DNA of 62,728 nucleotides from Oscillospiraceae bacterium UBA4632 (lineage in GTDB: Bacteria; Bacillota; Clostridia; Oscillospirales; Oscillospiraceae), in assembly GCA_002405995.1 (NCBI GenBank), contig DHMW01000122.1, positions 21,791-84,518 on the forward strand, given 5' to 3'. The notes beneath the pieces are model-generated. The model did not search any database and was not told where the DNA came from. It was given only the letters and a program-made list of their open reading frames with translations. Positions 1-7,640 of the stretch are shown here, one piece after another. The translations under genes and the position numbers were made by a program. The stretch's first letter is position 1, and each line of letters starts with the position of its first letter.

Positions 1-647
1 AGCGCCGCGGGAATAAAGAGCAGCGGCAGCCAGATGGCCTTTCTTCCACGGGAGCCCCGGCATTTATAGAGCATGATGGCAAGGGCACTGACGCCGCACA
101 GCGCCATAAAGCCCATGACGGTGAAATAACCCGCGCCGTAGGTGTAGCCGGTGTCCCGCCACTCGGTCAGCGCCGGGTCAAAGGTGAAGACCATCTGGTG
201 CAGGTCGTTGGTCAGCACCAGCAGGAACAGGCCGCCGGCCAGAAAATACAGCAACCGTGTCCAGCGGGGCAGCCGGTAATTCTCCGGCTTGTCCAGAGAC
301 GCCGCCACAAACACCGCGAACAGCGGGATAAACAGCATGGGGAGATAGAAGCCGTACCACAGATAGCGGATGGCAGCCGCCGAGGTGACGAAGAAGTATT
401 TGACCGTTCGATCCAGCAGCCAGAAGACGATCAGTCCCGCGATAGAGGTGAGGAAGTGCCGTGCCTGAGGCTGCATCACCCTGCGGCGCAGGGAGATTCC
501 CCACGCAGTAAAGAGCCCCAGATAGAGGAGGCTGCGCACAATACCCAGCGCACGCCCGGGGATTTCCCGCCCGATGTTCCGGCAGAGCACGGCGGCAAGG
601 ATCACCAATAGCACGCAGAGCGCAGTAGCTTTTCGGCTGCGGTTCAT
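1..647 (-). CDS. Polytopic membrane protein, N-terminal part (host gene, cut by window edge)
   Basis: The frame opens with ATG at 647 on the minus strand and is still open at base 1, so about 215 N-terminal residues are visible. After a short basic start (MNRSRKATAL) it has six to seven hydrophobic segments separated by short loops, which resembles the N-terminal 7TM sensor region of some Firmicutes histidine kinases and LuxR-type regulators. The family is my inference, since the cytoplasmic domain lies outside the window. It sits outside the candidate left attachment site and is therefore host DNA. No recognisable gene lies between its start and the recombinase stop at 791. Confidence 0.6.
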   Translation of the reverse strand, partial: MNRSRKATALCVLLVILAAVLCRNIGREIPGRALGIVRSLLYLGLFTAWGISLRRRVMQPQARHFLTSIAGLIVFWLLDRTVKYFFVTSAAAIRYLWYGFYLPMLFIPLFAVFVAASLDKPENYRLPRWTRLLYFLAGGLFLLVLTNDLHQMVFTFDPALTEWRDTGYTYGAGYFTVMGFMALCGVSALAIMLYKCRGSRGRKAIWLPLLFIPAA

Positions 648-790
648 CGGCGATCCCTCCCATCTGCGCATCGGAACGCGAAAATCTATGCTAAGAATAG
701 CATACGCCCCCCTAATCCGCAACAGAATTTACGCCTGCCAGTTCCATTATTTCAGCACACACAGCTTCAAGGTGTGTGGGTCGATGTTCG

Positions 791-2455
791 TCAGAATACA
801 TAATTGCTGCCATTTTTGAGTGGAAATATCTTTGTATCTGTGATAGAAACAATAAATCCGAACCCATGACCAATCGGCAAAAGGTTCGGATTATATTGTT
901 TTGGTGGACCCAGGCAGAGTTTATACGAACTTTCCGCGCAGTTCTCAATGTTGTCAATGGACTGATTCAAGGGGATCCAGATTGTGTTTTTGTCGCCGGA
1001 GAAGCTGAACACGATTTTCATGTCGTCATCGTAGAGATATACCGCGACCAAGAACGTATCGAATAGCCGAGCCTGATATTTCTTGTCGTGAACATCACCT
1101 TCACGGAACATTTCAAGGCCGGAAATCAAGTCATCGCGACTGATGGTTACAATGTCCGCCCGCGCGGCTGCGATCTTCGCCTGAATGGCTGCGCGTTCGG
1201 ATTCCAGCTCAACAAGGCGGTCCTTGGTCGTCGCTGTGATGATTCCCTGTTCAATGGCGGCCATGACATTCTTGATGCTGCGCTCCGTACCGGCGAGCTG
1301 ATCTTCGAGGATGCCCACCTTGCTTTCGGCTTCTTTCCTCTCGTTGTAGGCCATGGTGCTATCTGCAATCCATTTGATAATCTCGTCCTTGAGCGCATTG
1401 TTCTTAATAGCCTCGGCAATCTGCAACTCGATGTCGTCCCGTCGGACATTCTTCTTGTCGCAATCTTTCTCCGTCCGCCGCCGCTGGCAGACGTAGTAGT
1501 GATGCAGATTGCCTGTCCTGCTCGTACCAGACACGCCGACCATAGGAGACTTGCAATGCCCGCAGAATAGTTTGCCGGTCAGCAGATAATCACCGTTGAC
1601 GCGATGGCGTCCTTGCGGATTCTTTTTCGTGGTCAACACCTCCTGCACTTTGAAGTACAATTCGTCGCTCACAATTCGCGGTATGCCGCCCTCTTTGCGG
1701 ACATCGCCGTAAATGTAGATGCCGCGGTACCGTTCGTTGGAAAGGATTTTCTGGAAGCTCGACCGGCCCCACGGCCGGCCGTAGGATGTCGTAATCCCGC
1801 GCGCGTTCAGACTTGACATGATATCAACCAGCGCTTCACCGGTTGCAACGCGCGCAAATATCTCGCGGATGACGGCTGCTTTTGGCTCGTCGAGGGCGTA
1901 GTGCAGCGTTTCGTCGGCCTTATAGCCATAAGGCAGATGGCCGTTTGCCACCATGCAATTTGCGGCGTTATCATACAGACCGCGCTTGATGTCCTCGGCC
2001 ATGTTCTCGCTGTAGAACTGGTTGACGTTCATCATCGAGCGGGCAGCAAAGCGGCCTGCGGCGGTATCGTCGAAATCCTCCTCGACATAGAGCACACGGA
2101 CGCCCAAATCCTGAAGCTTGGTTTCGTTAATGAGCGCTTCCAGCATATTGCGGCCCATGCGGTTAGACTTCCATGCAATCACATAGCGGAACTTGCCTTT
2201 GGCCGCGTCCGACATCATGCGCTGGAAGTCCTTGCGCTTGTCGGTGCGGCCGGACACGGCGCGGTCGGCATAGGTATCGACGATTCTGATGCCATACTCC
2301 GCCGCCAGCTCATAGCCTTTTTCAAACTGCTGCTCTACGGAAATGTCCTTCTGGTTGTGGCTGCTGTACCGGCCATAAAGAACGCCCGGTTCTTCGATTT
2401 CCAGCTTCTTTCCCCGCTTTGGCTTCGCGGGATGCTTCGGAGCCTTTTTCGGCAA
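791..2455 (-). CDS. Large serine recombinase (phage integrase)
   Basis: Catalyses site-specific integration and excision through a serine-DNA intermediate. It has an N-terminal resolvase domain with the catalytic Ser in the GRYSS motif and downstream SGRTDKRKDF and RMGRN motifs. A recombinase domain follows (DYLLTGKLFCGHC), then a Cys4-type zinc ribbon and a coiled-coil stretch typical of the family. The first start codon is GTG at 2464, but GGAGG ends at that base. The TTG at 2455 has ideal 8-base spacing, so I use it (about 554 residues). The C-terminal tail from GPPKQYN onward is read through the candidate attachment core into host DNA, so the free phage would encode a different C-terminus. 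This is the last leftward gene of the prophage, as expected for an integrase at attL. Confidence 0.93.
   Translation of the reverse strand: MPKKAPKHPAKPKRGKKLEIEEPGVLYGRYSSHNQKDISVEQQFEKGYELAAEYGIRIVDTYADRAVSGRTDKRKDFQRMMSDAAKGKFRYVIAWKSNRMGRNMLEALINETKLQDLGVRVLYVEEDFDDTAAGRFAARSMMNVNQFYSENMAEDIKRGLYDNAANCMVANGHLPYGYKADETLHYALDEPKAAVIREIFARVATGEALVDIMSSLNARGITTSYGRPWGRSSFQKILSNERYRGIYIYGDVRKEGGIPRIVSDELYFKVQEVLTTKKNPQGRHRVNGDYLLTGKLFCGHCKSPMVGVSGTSRTGNLHHYYVCQRRRTEKDCDKKNVRRDDIELQIAEAIKNNALKDEIIKWIADSTMAYNERKEAESKVGILEDQLAGTERSIKNVMAAIEQGIITATTKDRLVELESERAAIQAKIAAARADIVTISRDDLISGLEMFREGDVHDKKYQARLFDTFLVAVYLYDDDMKIVFSFSGDKNTIWIPLNQSIDNIENCAESSYKLCLGPPKQYNPNLLPIGHGFGFIVSITDTKIFPLKNGSNYVF
855..892 (-). 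terminator. Hairpin just outside the left att core; possible original ssrA terminator
   Basis: Ten-base-pair inverted repeat (855-864 with 883-892, core TCCGAACC/GGTTCGGA). Read leftward it is followed by ATTTATTGTTT. It lies immediately beyond the candidate attachment core at 900-908, where the natural downstream flank of the tmRNA gene would be before integration. The recombinase frame runs through it. The terminator role is inferred. Confidence 0.4.
900..908. other. Candidate attL core (TTTGGTGGA)
   Basis: The nine bases TTTGGTGGA occur here and again at 62482-62490, where they cover the last bases of ssrA (CCA end) plus flank. Large serine recombinases use very short cores, so a nine-base identity is a plausible crossover region. 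The exact core and its limits cannot be proven from one integrated copy. Confidence 0.5.
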
Positions 2456-2480
2456 CAGCGCCACCTCCTTCTACAAGATA

Positions 2481-2660
2481 GTCTTTCTAAGATAGTCTCA
2501 GAAACAGATTACAGTAACAGATACAGGTACAGTAACAGATACAGAGACAGTGCGCGCGTGATCGCGCGCACACGCACGCGCGCACGCGATGTATCGATAC
2601 GGTATCAGCGTTTGCATATGCCCGTATAGATAGGGTATCTATACGGTATCGTTTGGTTCA
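2481..2660. repeat. Repeat- and palindrome-rich non-coding patch upstream of the integrase
   Basis: Contains a 16-base direct repeat (ACAGTAACAGATACAG at 2511-2526 and 2529-2544). A perfect 8-bp inverted repeat with four-base loop follows (2551-2570, TGCGCGCG/CGCGCGCA), then CACGCACGCGCGCACGCG alternating purine-pyrimidine DNA. Another 9-bp inverted repeat is at 2624-2644 (GTATAGATA/TATCTATAC), and ATACGGTATC occurs twice. No coding frame here looks real. It may bind the recombinase, a directionality factor or a repressor, or act as a transcription stop between the convergent sides. Confidence 0.7.
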
Positions 2661-2662
2661 TA

Positions 2663-3178
2663 TCACGAGCCGGATATGCTTTCGTATTCTCCTTCGGCAT
2701 ATCCGCAGTGCGCGTACACTTCGGATACGGTTAAGTCAGCTGATACCCCGTCCATCGGAGAAACAAAATGCCCTGAATCAAGGTCTGCTGACGTCCAGCT
2801 CATAGCACTGTCAACTTCTCCGTTCTTATAGAAAAACGCGGACATTTTGTACTCTGAAAGCTCAATTTCGTGCAGAGACAAATCTTCTTTCAGTCTCGCT
2901 ATTATCGGCTCCATATTAAGGGCAAACGAGTATTCCGTGACCGCAGGATCGAGATACACAGAAATTTTTATCTTGCCATTGTCGTCAAGAGCTATAACCT
3001 TGACCTCATCAATAGCGACCGATTCCAAGTCAGAGGAAATGCTATGCATTGTGTCTATTGGTATCTGAGTTTCTCCAACGGTTCCGGCTGCCGAATCATC
3101 CCCTTGCGAAGATGTCGAGGCGCATGAGCAAAGGAATACAAGAACTCCTAACAGAAGAACAAACCATAGTTTTTTCAT
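2663..3178 (-). CDS. Putative secreted lipoprotein
   Basis: 171 residues. The N-terminus is a lipoprotein signal peptide: MKK, a hydrophobic stretch, then a lipobox LCSC, so the mature protein would be anchored at residue Cys18-19 on the outer face of the membrane. A Ser/Asp-rich linker is followed by a roughly 130-residue soluble domain that I do not recognise. It is leftward like the repressor and sits between integrase and immunity region, a common site for lysogenic-conversion or superinfection-exclusion genes; that role is only suggested by position. GGGAGG upstream of the start (3185-3190) supports the ATG at 3178. Confidence 0.7.
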   Translation of the reverse strand: MKKLWFVLLLGVLVFLCSCASTSSQGDDSAAGTVGETQIPIDTMHSISSDLESVAIDEVKVIALDDNGKIKISVYLDPAVTEYSFALNMEPIIARLKEDLSLHEIELSEYKMSAFFYKNGEVDSAMSWTSADLDSGHFVSPMDGVSADLTVSEVYAHCGYAEGEYESISGS

Positions 3179-3303
3179 GAAAGCGTCCTCCCTTTCGCAA
3201 ATTCGGTCGAATGTGATAATATATCTTTTTCTGCCAAAAAATCAGTTTTCTGATATACTGTTGATACTGTCGGCAGGCATCATAACGAGAGGAGACAATC
3301 TAC

Positions 3304-3465
3304 ATGAGAGAACTGCGCTGGAACGATGTGAGAGGGGTTTTTCTGCGCCTGCCTCCTGAAAAGCAAGCCGAATTTATTGCTTATCTCCATTCGTTGCAAG
3401 ATAGCGAAGATAATTTAGAGCCTCGGAGCGCTGAGAATCCGAAAGAGATTCAAACAACTGCATAG
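3304..3465 (+). CDS. Small ORF convergent with and overlapping the repressor gene
   Basis: A 53-residue frame (MRELRWNDVRGVFLRLPPEK...) preceded by GAGAGGAG at about ten bases from the ATG. Its first half has the look of a small helical protein (LPPEKQAEFIAYLHSLQ). Its last 92 bases are antisense to the 3' end of the repressor gene. It could be a genuine small protein or a chance frame. If transcribed it would also produce antisense RNA to the repressor. Confidence 0.35.
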   Translation: MRELRWNDVRGVFLRLPPEKQAEFIAYLHSLQDSEDNLEPRSAENPKEIQTTA

Positions 3466-3766
3466 CTTCAAATTCACGCTCATCTTCGGCGCCGGAGATG
3501 AGCGCATTTTTTTCGCTTCCCTCCACGAGAAGATCAACGGGCATATCGTCCGCTTTCAGGAAAAGGTCATTGAGCGTCAGCCCCATGCCCCTTGCGATTT
3601 TTTTCAACGCTGGAAGCGACGGAGTAACAGGCAGTCCAGTCTTGGGATTCACGTTCTTTTCGAGCATAGAAATATAGCCGTTCGACAGTCCACACAAAGC
3701 GGCAAACTGCCGCTGGGACAGGCCTTTTTCAGTGCGAAAAGTAATAACAAGTTCTCTGAGCGTCAT
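3374..3766 (-). CDS. CI-like phage repressor (XRE family)
   Basis: 130 residues from the ATG at 3766, preceded by GGAGG at about ten bases. The N-terminal 70 residues are a classic XRE helix-turn-helix (LVITFRTEKGLSQRQFAALCGLSNGYISMLEKN), and the acidic C-terminus lacks the LexA-type Ser/Lys protease domain. It is divergent from the Cro-like gene at 3956 across a 190-base regulatory region, so it is most likely the lysogenic repressor. Without a protease domain, induction would need another factor such as an antirepressor or metalloprotease, which I did not identify. The longer frame upstream to 3889 would cross the promoter and is rejected. Confidence 0.85.
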   Translation of the reverse strand: MTLRELVITFRTEKGLSQRQFAALCGLSNGYISMLEKNVNPKTGLPVTPSLPALKKIARGMGLTLNDLFLKADDMPVDLLVEGSEKNALISGAEDEREFEAMQLFESLSDSQRSEALNYLRYLATNGDKQ

Positions 3767-3805
3767 GGCTTGCTGCCTCCGTTGTACGCGTTTTTTGTTT
3801 AACAT

Positions 3806-3834
3806 ATTATACATTGAGCGGTGCGGCCTGTCAA
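3806..3834 (-). promoter_or_regulatory. Repressor promoter (leftward)
   Basis: On the minus strand TTGACA (3829-3834) and TATAAT (3806-3811) are separated by 17 bases, a perfect sigma-A consensus. TGTTTAAC at 3796-3803 just downstream matches the operator half-site seen elsewhere, consistent with autoregulation. Confidence 0.88.
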
Positions 3835-3875
3835 CGCGATTGTGAAATTTATTGAACATTTTTTGTTTAGCCCAC

Positions 3876-3904
3876 TTGACACAGCACAAGGCATGGTGTA
3901 CTAT
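3876..3904 (+). promoter_or_regulatory. Early promoter (rightward)
   Basis: TTGACA (3876-3881), a 17-base spacer and TACTAT (3899-3904) precede the Cro-like gene and the early operon. GGTTAAACACT at 3917-3927, right at the expected transcription start, is an operator-like half-site. Confidence 0.85.
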
Positions 3905-3955
3905 GACTGTGCAATCGGTTAAACACTACGACGACAAAGAAAGGAGGATTTACGC

Positions 3956-4156
3956 ATGGGCTACAAAATCAAAGAGTTCCGAGAAGCGCTGAAAATGACG
4001 CAGGAAGAGTTGGCGGAAAAGAGCGGCGTGAGCCGTGGGACCATCTCTGCCCTCGAAAACGGCACGAACAAAACCACCACATCCAAAACCTTGGTCAAAC
4101 TTGCGCAGGCCCTCAACACCAGCGTTGACCGTATTTTTTTTACTGAGAGTGTTTAA
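3956..4156 (+). CDS. Cro-like XRE regulator
   Basis: 66 residues, almost entirely one XRE helix-turn-helix (MTQEELAEKSGVSRGTISALENG). It is the first gene from the rightward early promoter and has AAAGGAGG upstream of its ATG. Size, position opposite the repressor and domain content fit a Cro-type protein that lowers repressor synthesis when the phage is induced. Its stop codon lies inside the palindromic operator at 4148-4169, so the site could also control read-through into the operon. Confidence 0.85.
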   Translation: MGYKIKEFREALKMTQEELAEKSGVSRGTISALENGTNKTTTSKTLVKLAQALNTSVDRIFFTESV

Positions 4157-4169
4157 CCGATTAAACACT
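4148..4169. promoter_or_regulatory. Palindromic operator, AGTGTTTAA-N4-TTAAACACT
   Basis: Perfect 9-bp inverted repeat with a four-base centre (CCGA). The half-site TTAAACACT recurs at 3919-3927 and TGTTTAA recurs at 3796-3802, so it is probably the recognition sequence of the repressor/Cro pair. Confidence 0.7.
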
Positions 4170-4187
4170 AATGAGGAGGTGACGGTT

Positions 4188-4403
4188 TTGCGCGAAGATT
4201 TTCGGAACGAAACCGGCGCAACTCTCGAAGGTGAGCTGGTGAGCGAGGTACATATCAACACGGCGGAGATTCCCGATCATGTGCGGGACAATTTGGCCGC
4301 GGCGACGCTGGATTTGATTTACGGAATCCTGCGCCAGCCGGGCGGCCGTGCGGCGCTGGATGCGAGAACCGCCGCCAGAAAAGCGGCTGCGGCCGCGAAG
4401 TGA
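4188..4403 (+). CDS. Small early protein, unknown function
   Basis: 71 residues starting at TTG 4188, chosen because GAGGAGGT ends seven bases upstream. The middle is amphipathic (HVRDNLAAATLDLIYGILRQ) and the C-terminus is a basic Ala/Lys-rich tail. I do not recognise a family. It directly follows the operator palindrome and precedes a zinc-binding protein gene in the early operon. Confidence 0.6.
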   Translation: MREDFRNETGATLEGELVSEVHINTAEIPDHVRDNLAAATLDLIYGILRQPGGRAALDARTAARKAAAAAK

Positions 4404-4419
4404 AAGGAGCTGATGAAGA

Positions 4420-4620
4420 ATGGCATATTACTGGACTTGCCCTGACTGCGGCAGCAATAACGACCCCGGCGAGGCCTGTGATTGCCGCGCAGAAGCAAAA
4501 AAGAGCCCGCCCCCGGCGCAACGGGAACGGACTCAGGTAACTGGATACCCATATTTAGTTTATCAGTCGGGTCGAGCCGCGTCAAGGACAAAGGAGGTGC
4601 CGCCGTGTCGGAGGACCTGA
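4420..4620 (+). CDS. Small zinc-ribbon-like protein
   Basis: 66 residues with CPDCGSNNDPGEACDC near the N-terminus, a CxxC...CxC arrangement typical of short zinc-binding phage proteins. The rest is polar with no recognised fold. AAAGGAG lies ten bases upstream. It overlaps the start of the next gene by 16 bases in another frame. Confidence 0.6.
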   Translation: MAYYWTCPDCGSNNDPGEACDCRAEAKKSPPPAQRERTQVTGYPYLVYQSGRAASRTKEVPPCRRT

Positions 4621-4979
4621 GAGAGCTGCGGCTTGCAAAGCAGATTCCGGCAAAAGAAATGGTGGCCGTCGTGCAGGAGCTTTATCCGAAGTATGACAAG
4701 ACCGTGCAAAGTAAATGTGAGAACGGCGAGGCCTATGGCGTGAGCCTGCGGCCAGATGCGATGGCAGCGCTCTACGCCCGTTTCGCTCCGGAGCTGGCAA
4801 CGGCGCGCAAAGCGCCCAAAAAGGACAACCGACGTCTGACCTGTCGTATCTCAGCAAGGCTCGAAGATGCCGACTATGCGGCGTTGCAACGGCTTGTAGC
4901 GGCCGAGGGCTACACCACCATGCAGGACCTGCTTACCGCTATCGTCCGCCGCTATATCTCAGAGAAGGAGGAACGGTAA
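4605..4979 (+). CDS. Early phage protein with C-terminal ribbon-helix-helix-like segment
   Basis: 124 residues from GTG 4605 (AAGGAGG seven to eight bases upstream). The N-terminal half (LRLAKQIPAKEMVAVVQELY) is helical and resembles part of an HTH. The C-terminal part (RRLTCRISARLEDADYAALQ) has the pattern of a short DNA-binding strand-helix protein. Its position among regulators suggests DNA binding, but I cannot name a family. Confidence 0.65.
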   Translation: MSEDLRELRLAKQIPAKEMVAVVQELYPKYDKTVQSKCENGEAYGVSLRPDAMAALYARFAPELATARKAPKKDNRRLTCRISARLEDADYAALQRLVAAEGYTTMQDLLTAIVRRYISEKEER

Positions 4980-4980
4980 T

Positions 4981-5199
4981 GTGAAAACGCTCGGCTATGT
5001 GATTAAAAATGCGCGGGAATCGCGTGGGATGACACAGGAAGATTTCTCCGACGCTATAGGCGTATCGCGGAGTTCAGTCGGAATGTATGAAACGGACCAG
5101 CGCGAGCCGAAGCTGAGTACGCTTAAACGGATATCCGAAGTTCTGTCCGTTCCTATTGAAGTGCTGGTGGGAAGCGCATCGCCATCGGAAAGCAGGTGA
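4981..5199 (+). CDS. XRE-family transcriptional regulator
   Basis: 72 residues from GTG 4981, with AAGGAGG about seven bases upstream. It is one XRE helix-turn-helix (MTQEDFSDAIGVSRSSVGMYETDQREPKLSTLKRISEVL). It starts one base after the previous stop. It is the second small HTH protein of the rightward operon, so it may act as an additional early switch or antirepressor-type regulator. Confidence 0.8.
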   Translation: MKTLGYVIKNARESRGMTQEDFSDAIGVSRSSVGMYETDQREPKLSTLKRISEVLSVPIEVLVGSASPSESR

Positions 5200-5205
5200 A
5201 CCGGA

Positions 5206-5424
5206 ATGAGCTATGACCTGCCTGACCATCCCGTGATCAGAAACATGGAGCGCACCGGCTACCCTGGCGGCAAAGAGCCGGTCTATCCCCGCTGCCCTGT
5301 CTGCGGCGAGGAGTGCGAAACCATCTGCAAAGACAGAGATTTGAATATCGTCGGCTGCGATGTCTGCATCAAGCAGTCCGACGCTTGGGAGGAGCCGGAG
5401 TGCTTTCCCGGAAAGGAGCAATGA
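5206..5424 (+). CDS. Small cysteine-containing zinc-binding protein
   Basis: 72 residues with CPVCGEECETICKDRDLNIVGCDVC, i.e. two CxxC pairs forming a probable zinc ribbon. Genes of this kind are frequent in early operons of Clostridia phages and have no known role. Its stop overlaps the start of the next gene (ATGA-type junction). Confidence 0.65.
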   Translation: MSYDLPDHPVIRNMERTGYPGGKEPVYPRCPVCGEECETICKDRDLNIVGCDVCIKQSDAWEEPECFPGKEQ

Positions 5425-5804
5425 TGAAAGGACTGGTTATCAATACCCAGCACAAAATGAAGATCGCAGACTTTGGCGAGCCTGCTTATAAGACCATCGG
5501 CGCGGCGGTTGACGGCTGGATTGAGGTCGTTCACCCGAAGGGACTGCCTGCCCCCTTCTGCATGGTTGTCAACGAGGAAGGGCTGCTGCGCGGCCTGCCG
5601 CTGAACCTGTTCGGGAGCATTCTTTACGGAACGATTCACCACGGGAATCCCATTGTTGGTGACATCGTGCTTCTCAAAGAGGGCTTCACCAATGCCGGAG
5701 AGCGGGATTTTGTCGGACTGGATGATGACGACATTAAGTTCCTCAGCGCGATGGCTGCCAGCGTAAGTGGTGGCGGCGTCAAGTGGGAAAGCGAGAACCA
5801 GTAA
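5424..5804 (+). CDS. DUF3846-like protein
   Basis: 126 residues. ATG 5424 is preferred over the adjacent ATG 5421 because of AAAGGAG spacing. The block with VVNEEGLLRGLPLN and the following GNPIVGDIVLL matches what I know of the DUF3846 family, often found in plasmids and phages of Firmicutes and without an assigned function. The next gene starts at the stop (TAATG). Confidence 0.6.
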   Translation: MKGLVINTQHKMKIADFGEPAYKTIGAAVDGWIEVVHPKGLPAPFCMVVNEEGLLRGLPLNLFGSILYGTIHHGNPIVGDIVLLKEGFTNAGERDFVGLDDDDIKFLSAMAASVSGGGVKWESENQ

Positions 5805-6061
5805 TGCCGAAGTTCTATTTTACCTATGGCACCGAAGGTCAGCCGTTTTTCGGCGGCTGGACGGAAGTTGATGCCCCGGATATCCACGCGGCCTGCGCTG
5901 CATTCCGCGTTTATCACCCCGACAAGACCGAGGGCATCGTGAACTGCTCCAGCATCTACAACGAGGATTCGTTTATGAGAACCCAGATGTACCGCGACGG
6001 CAATTATAACCGCCGCTGCCACGAAATTATCACCCTGCGGCATGAAGTTGTCGCTGACTGA
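5804..6061 (+). CDS. Small phage protein, unknown
   Basis: 85 residues, compact, rich in aromatic residues (FYFTYGTEGQPFFGGWTEV), ending in a charged tail. Similar small proteins of this look accompany DUF3846 genes, but I cannot assign a function. It is translationally coupled to the upstream gene and followed by a good ribosome binding site for the ATPase gene. Confidence 0.6.
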   Translation: MPKFYFTYGTEGQPFFGGWTEVDAPDIHAACAAFRVYHPDKTEGIVNCSSIYNEDSFMRTQMYRDGNYNRRCHEIITLRHEVVAD

Positions 6062-6075
6062 AAGGAGCTATTACC

Positions 6076-7032
6076 ATGATTAGAAACCCCAACGATATTC
6101 AGGAGGGCGCAAAGAAAATCCGTATGCTGATTGCCGGTTATCCTGGCATCGGCAAGTCCACGCTGGCGCTGTCCGCCCCTAACCCGCTGCACATCGACGT
6201 CGATTTCGGCATTGACCGTATCGAGCCGCGCTACCGTAAGCCGTACATCCAGCCCAAGAACTACGATGAAATCCTGAGCGACCTTGTTCCCGAAAGCCTC
6301 GGAGACTATGACACGCTGGTTTTCGATACCGGCGGCAAGCTCATTTCCCTCATGTCCCTGTGGGCCATCAAGAAGGACCCCAAGTATGGCCAGCGCGACG
6401 GCAGCCTGTCGCTCAAGGGCTACAGCTTCGTCGGCAAGGAGTTCGTCCGCCTGATGGACTACTGTTTCTATGAGCTTCAAAAGAACATCGTGATTGTGTT
6501 TCACGCGACCGAGGAAAAGGACGGCGATAACGTCCGTCTCCGCATCAAGGTCGAGGGCCAGACCAAGAACAACGTCTGGGAGCCTATGGACCTCGGCGGC
6601 TTCGTGGAGATTTACGGCAACGACCGCACCATCGGCTTCTCCAACTGCGAGCGGTACTTTGCCAAGGGTACGCGCGGCATCTCCGGCATTCGCAAGATTC
6701 CAGCACTCGGCCCATCCAGCCCTAATGACTTCCTGACGAAGCTGTTTTCGGAATACAACGCCAAGGCCACCGCAGAGGTTGAGCAGAATGCCGCCGATCA
6801 GGCCGTGTATGAAGCGGCTATGATCGAGGGTACGGCCATCATCGCCAAAATCATTGACGCCGATTCCGCCAACGCTGCTATGCCAGAGTATCAGAACATC
6901 AAGCACGCGCTGACCTCTAACAAGGAGCTGGGTGTGCTCTGGAATAAGAAAATCAAGGAATGCGGCCTGTTCTTCGACAAGGTTTTGAAGAAGTACACGC
7001 CGGCGCCTGCGGAGGCAAAGGAGGCAGAGTGA
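6076..7032 (+). CDS. Sak4-like RecA-fold ATPase
   Basis: 318 residues with a Walker A motif GYPGIGKST at 21-29 and a hydrophobic strand ending VFDTGGK (Walker B-like) near residue 90. This is the phage nucleotide-binding protein family related to Sak4, a RecA-core ATPase that helps single-strand annealing during phage recombination. It is followed at once by a PD-(D/E)XK nuclease-like gene and by SSB, the usual partners in such recombination modules. The C-terminal 60 residues are helical and variable in the family. Confidence 0.82.
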   Translation: MIRNPNDIQEGAKKIRMLIAGYPGIGKSTLALSAPNPLHIDVDFGIDRIEPRYRKPYIQPKNYDEILSDLVPESLGDYDTLVFDTGGKLISLMSLWAIKKDPKYGQRDGSLSLKGYSFVGKEFVRLMDYCFYELQKNIVIVFHATEEKDGDNVRLRIKVEGQTKNNVWEPMDLGGFVEIYGNDRTIGFSNCERYFAKGTRGISGIRKIPALGPSSPNDFLTKLFSEYNAKATAEVEQNAADQAVYEAAMIEGTAIIAKIIDADSANAAMPEYQNIKHALTSNKELGVLWNKKIKECGLFFDKVLKKYTPAPAEAKEAE

Positions 7033-7640
7033 TGCGCTACCTGATGACGCATTCCCTGCTAACCTCGTGGCTCTACACCATGCGGGAGAATCCCTACGAG
7101 GACGCGACTTCGGAGAGCGACCCCATGGGAGAGTTCATGGCGACGCTGCGGCGTGAGCCGACGCCCACCACCGAAGCTATGCAGAATGGCATCCGCTTTG
7201 AGAATTTGGTGACGGCCATCATCAATGGCAACGCAGATCCGAGCGAGCAGTGGTATTCCGCCGCCGAAAAGGTTGCGCGCCGGTGCGCCGGCGGCATCCT
7301 CCAGTACAAGGCGAAAAAGGCCCTTATGGTCGGCGATATGGAACTGCTGCTGTACGGGCGGTTGGACTGTCTGAAAGCCGGAGAGATCATCGACATCAAA
7401 TTTTCCAAGGGCTACGACCCCGGCAAGTATTTTTCCAGCACTCAGCATCCCACCTATTTCGAGCTGATCCCCGAAGCTGACCGTTTTACATACCTCGTCA
7501 GCAATGGCAGCGCTGTGTGGCCGGAAACCTACCGGCGCGATGAAGCCGGTGACATTCGCCCTGTGATTGCAGACTTCTTCGATTGGCTGCGCGCCGTCGA
7601 TCTGATGTCTGTCTATCAGGAGCACTGGAAAGCGCTATGA
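7032..7640 (+). CDS. PD-(D/E)XK nuclease-like recombination protein
   Basis: 202 residues from the ATG at 7032, which overlaps the ATPase stop (ATGA). The segment LLYGRLDCLKAGEIIDIKFSK carries the D...(D/E)xK signature of RecB/Cas4-like nucleases. The upstream TEAMQNGIRFENLV helix resembles the conserved Glu helix of that fold. It probably processes double-strand ends for the Sak4-like partner. Family assignment rests on these motifs only. Confidence 0.7.
   Translation: MRYLMTHSLLTSWLYTMRENPYEDATSESDPMGEFMATLRREPTPTTEAMQNGIRFENLVTAIINGNADPSEQWYSAAEKVARRCAGGILQYKAKKALMVGDMELLLYGRLDCLKAGEIIDIKFSKGYDPGKYFSSTQHPTYFELIPEADRFTYLVSNGSAVWPETYRRDEAGDIRPVIADFFDWLRAVDLMSVYQEHWKAL

Noticed and set aside
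198..611. 137-codon plus-strand frame at the left end
   Set aside because: Antisense to the open membrane-protein frame, which has clear transmembrane periodicity; the plus frame is Gln/Arg-rich without signals.
6004..6906. 300-codon minus-strand frame opposite the Sak4-like gene
   Set aside because: The opposite strand has a Walker A motif and coupled neighbours; the minus frame is a GC-rich shadow.
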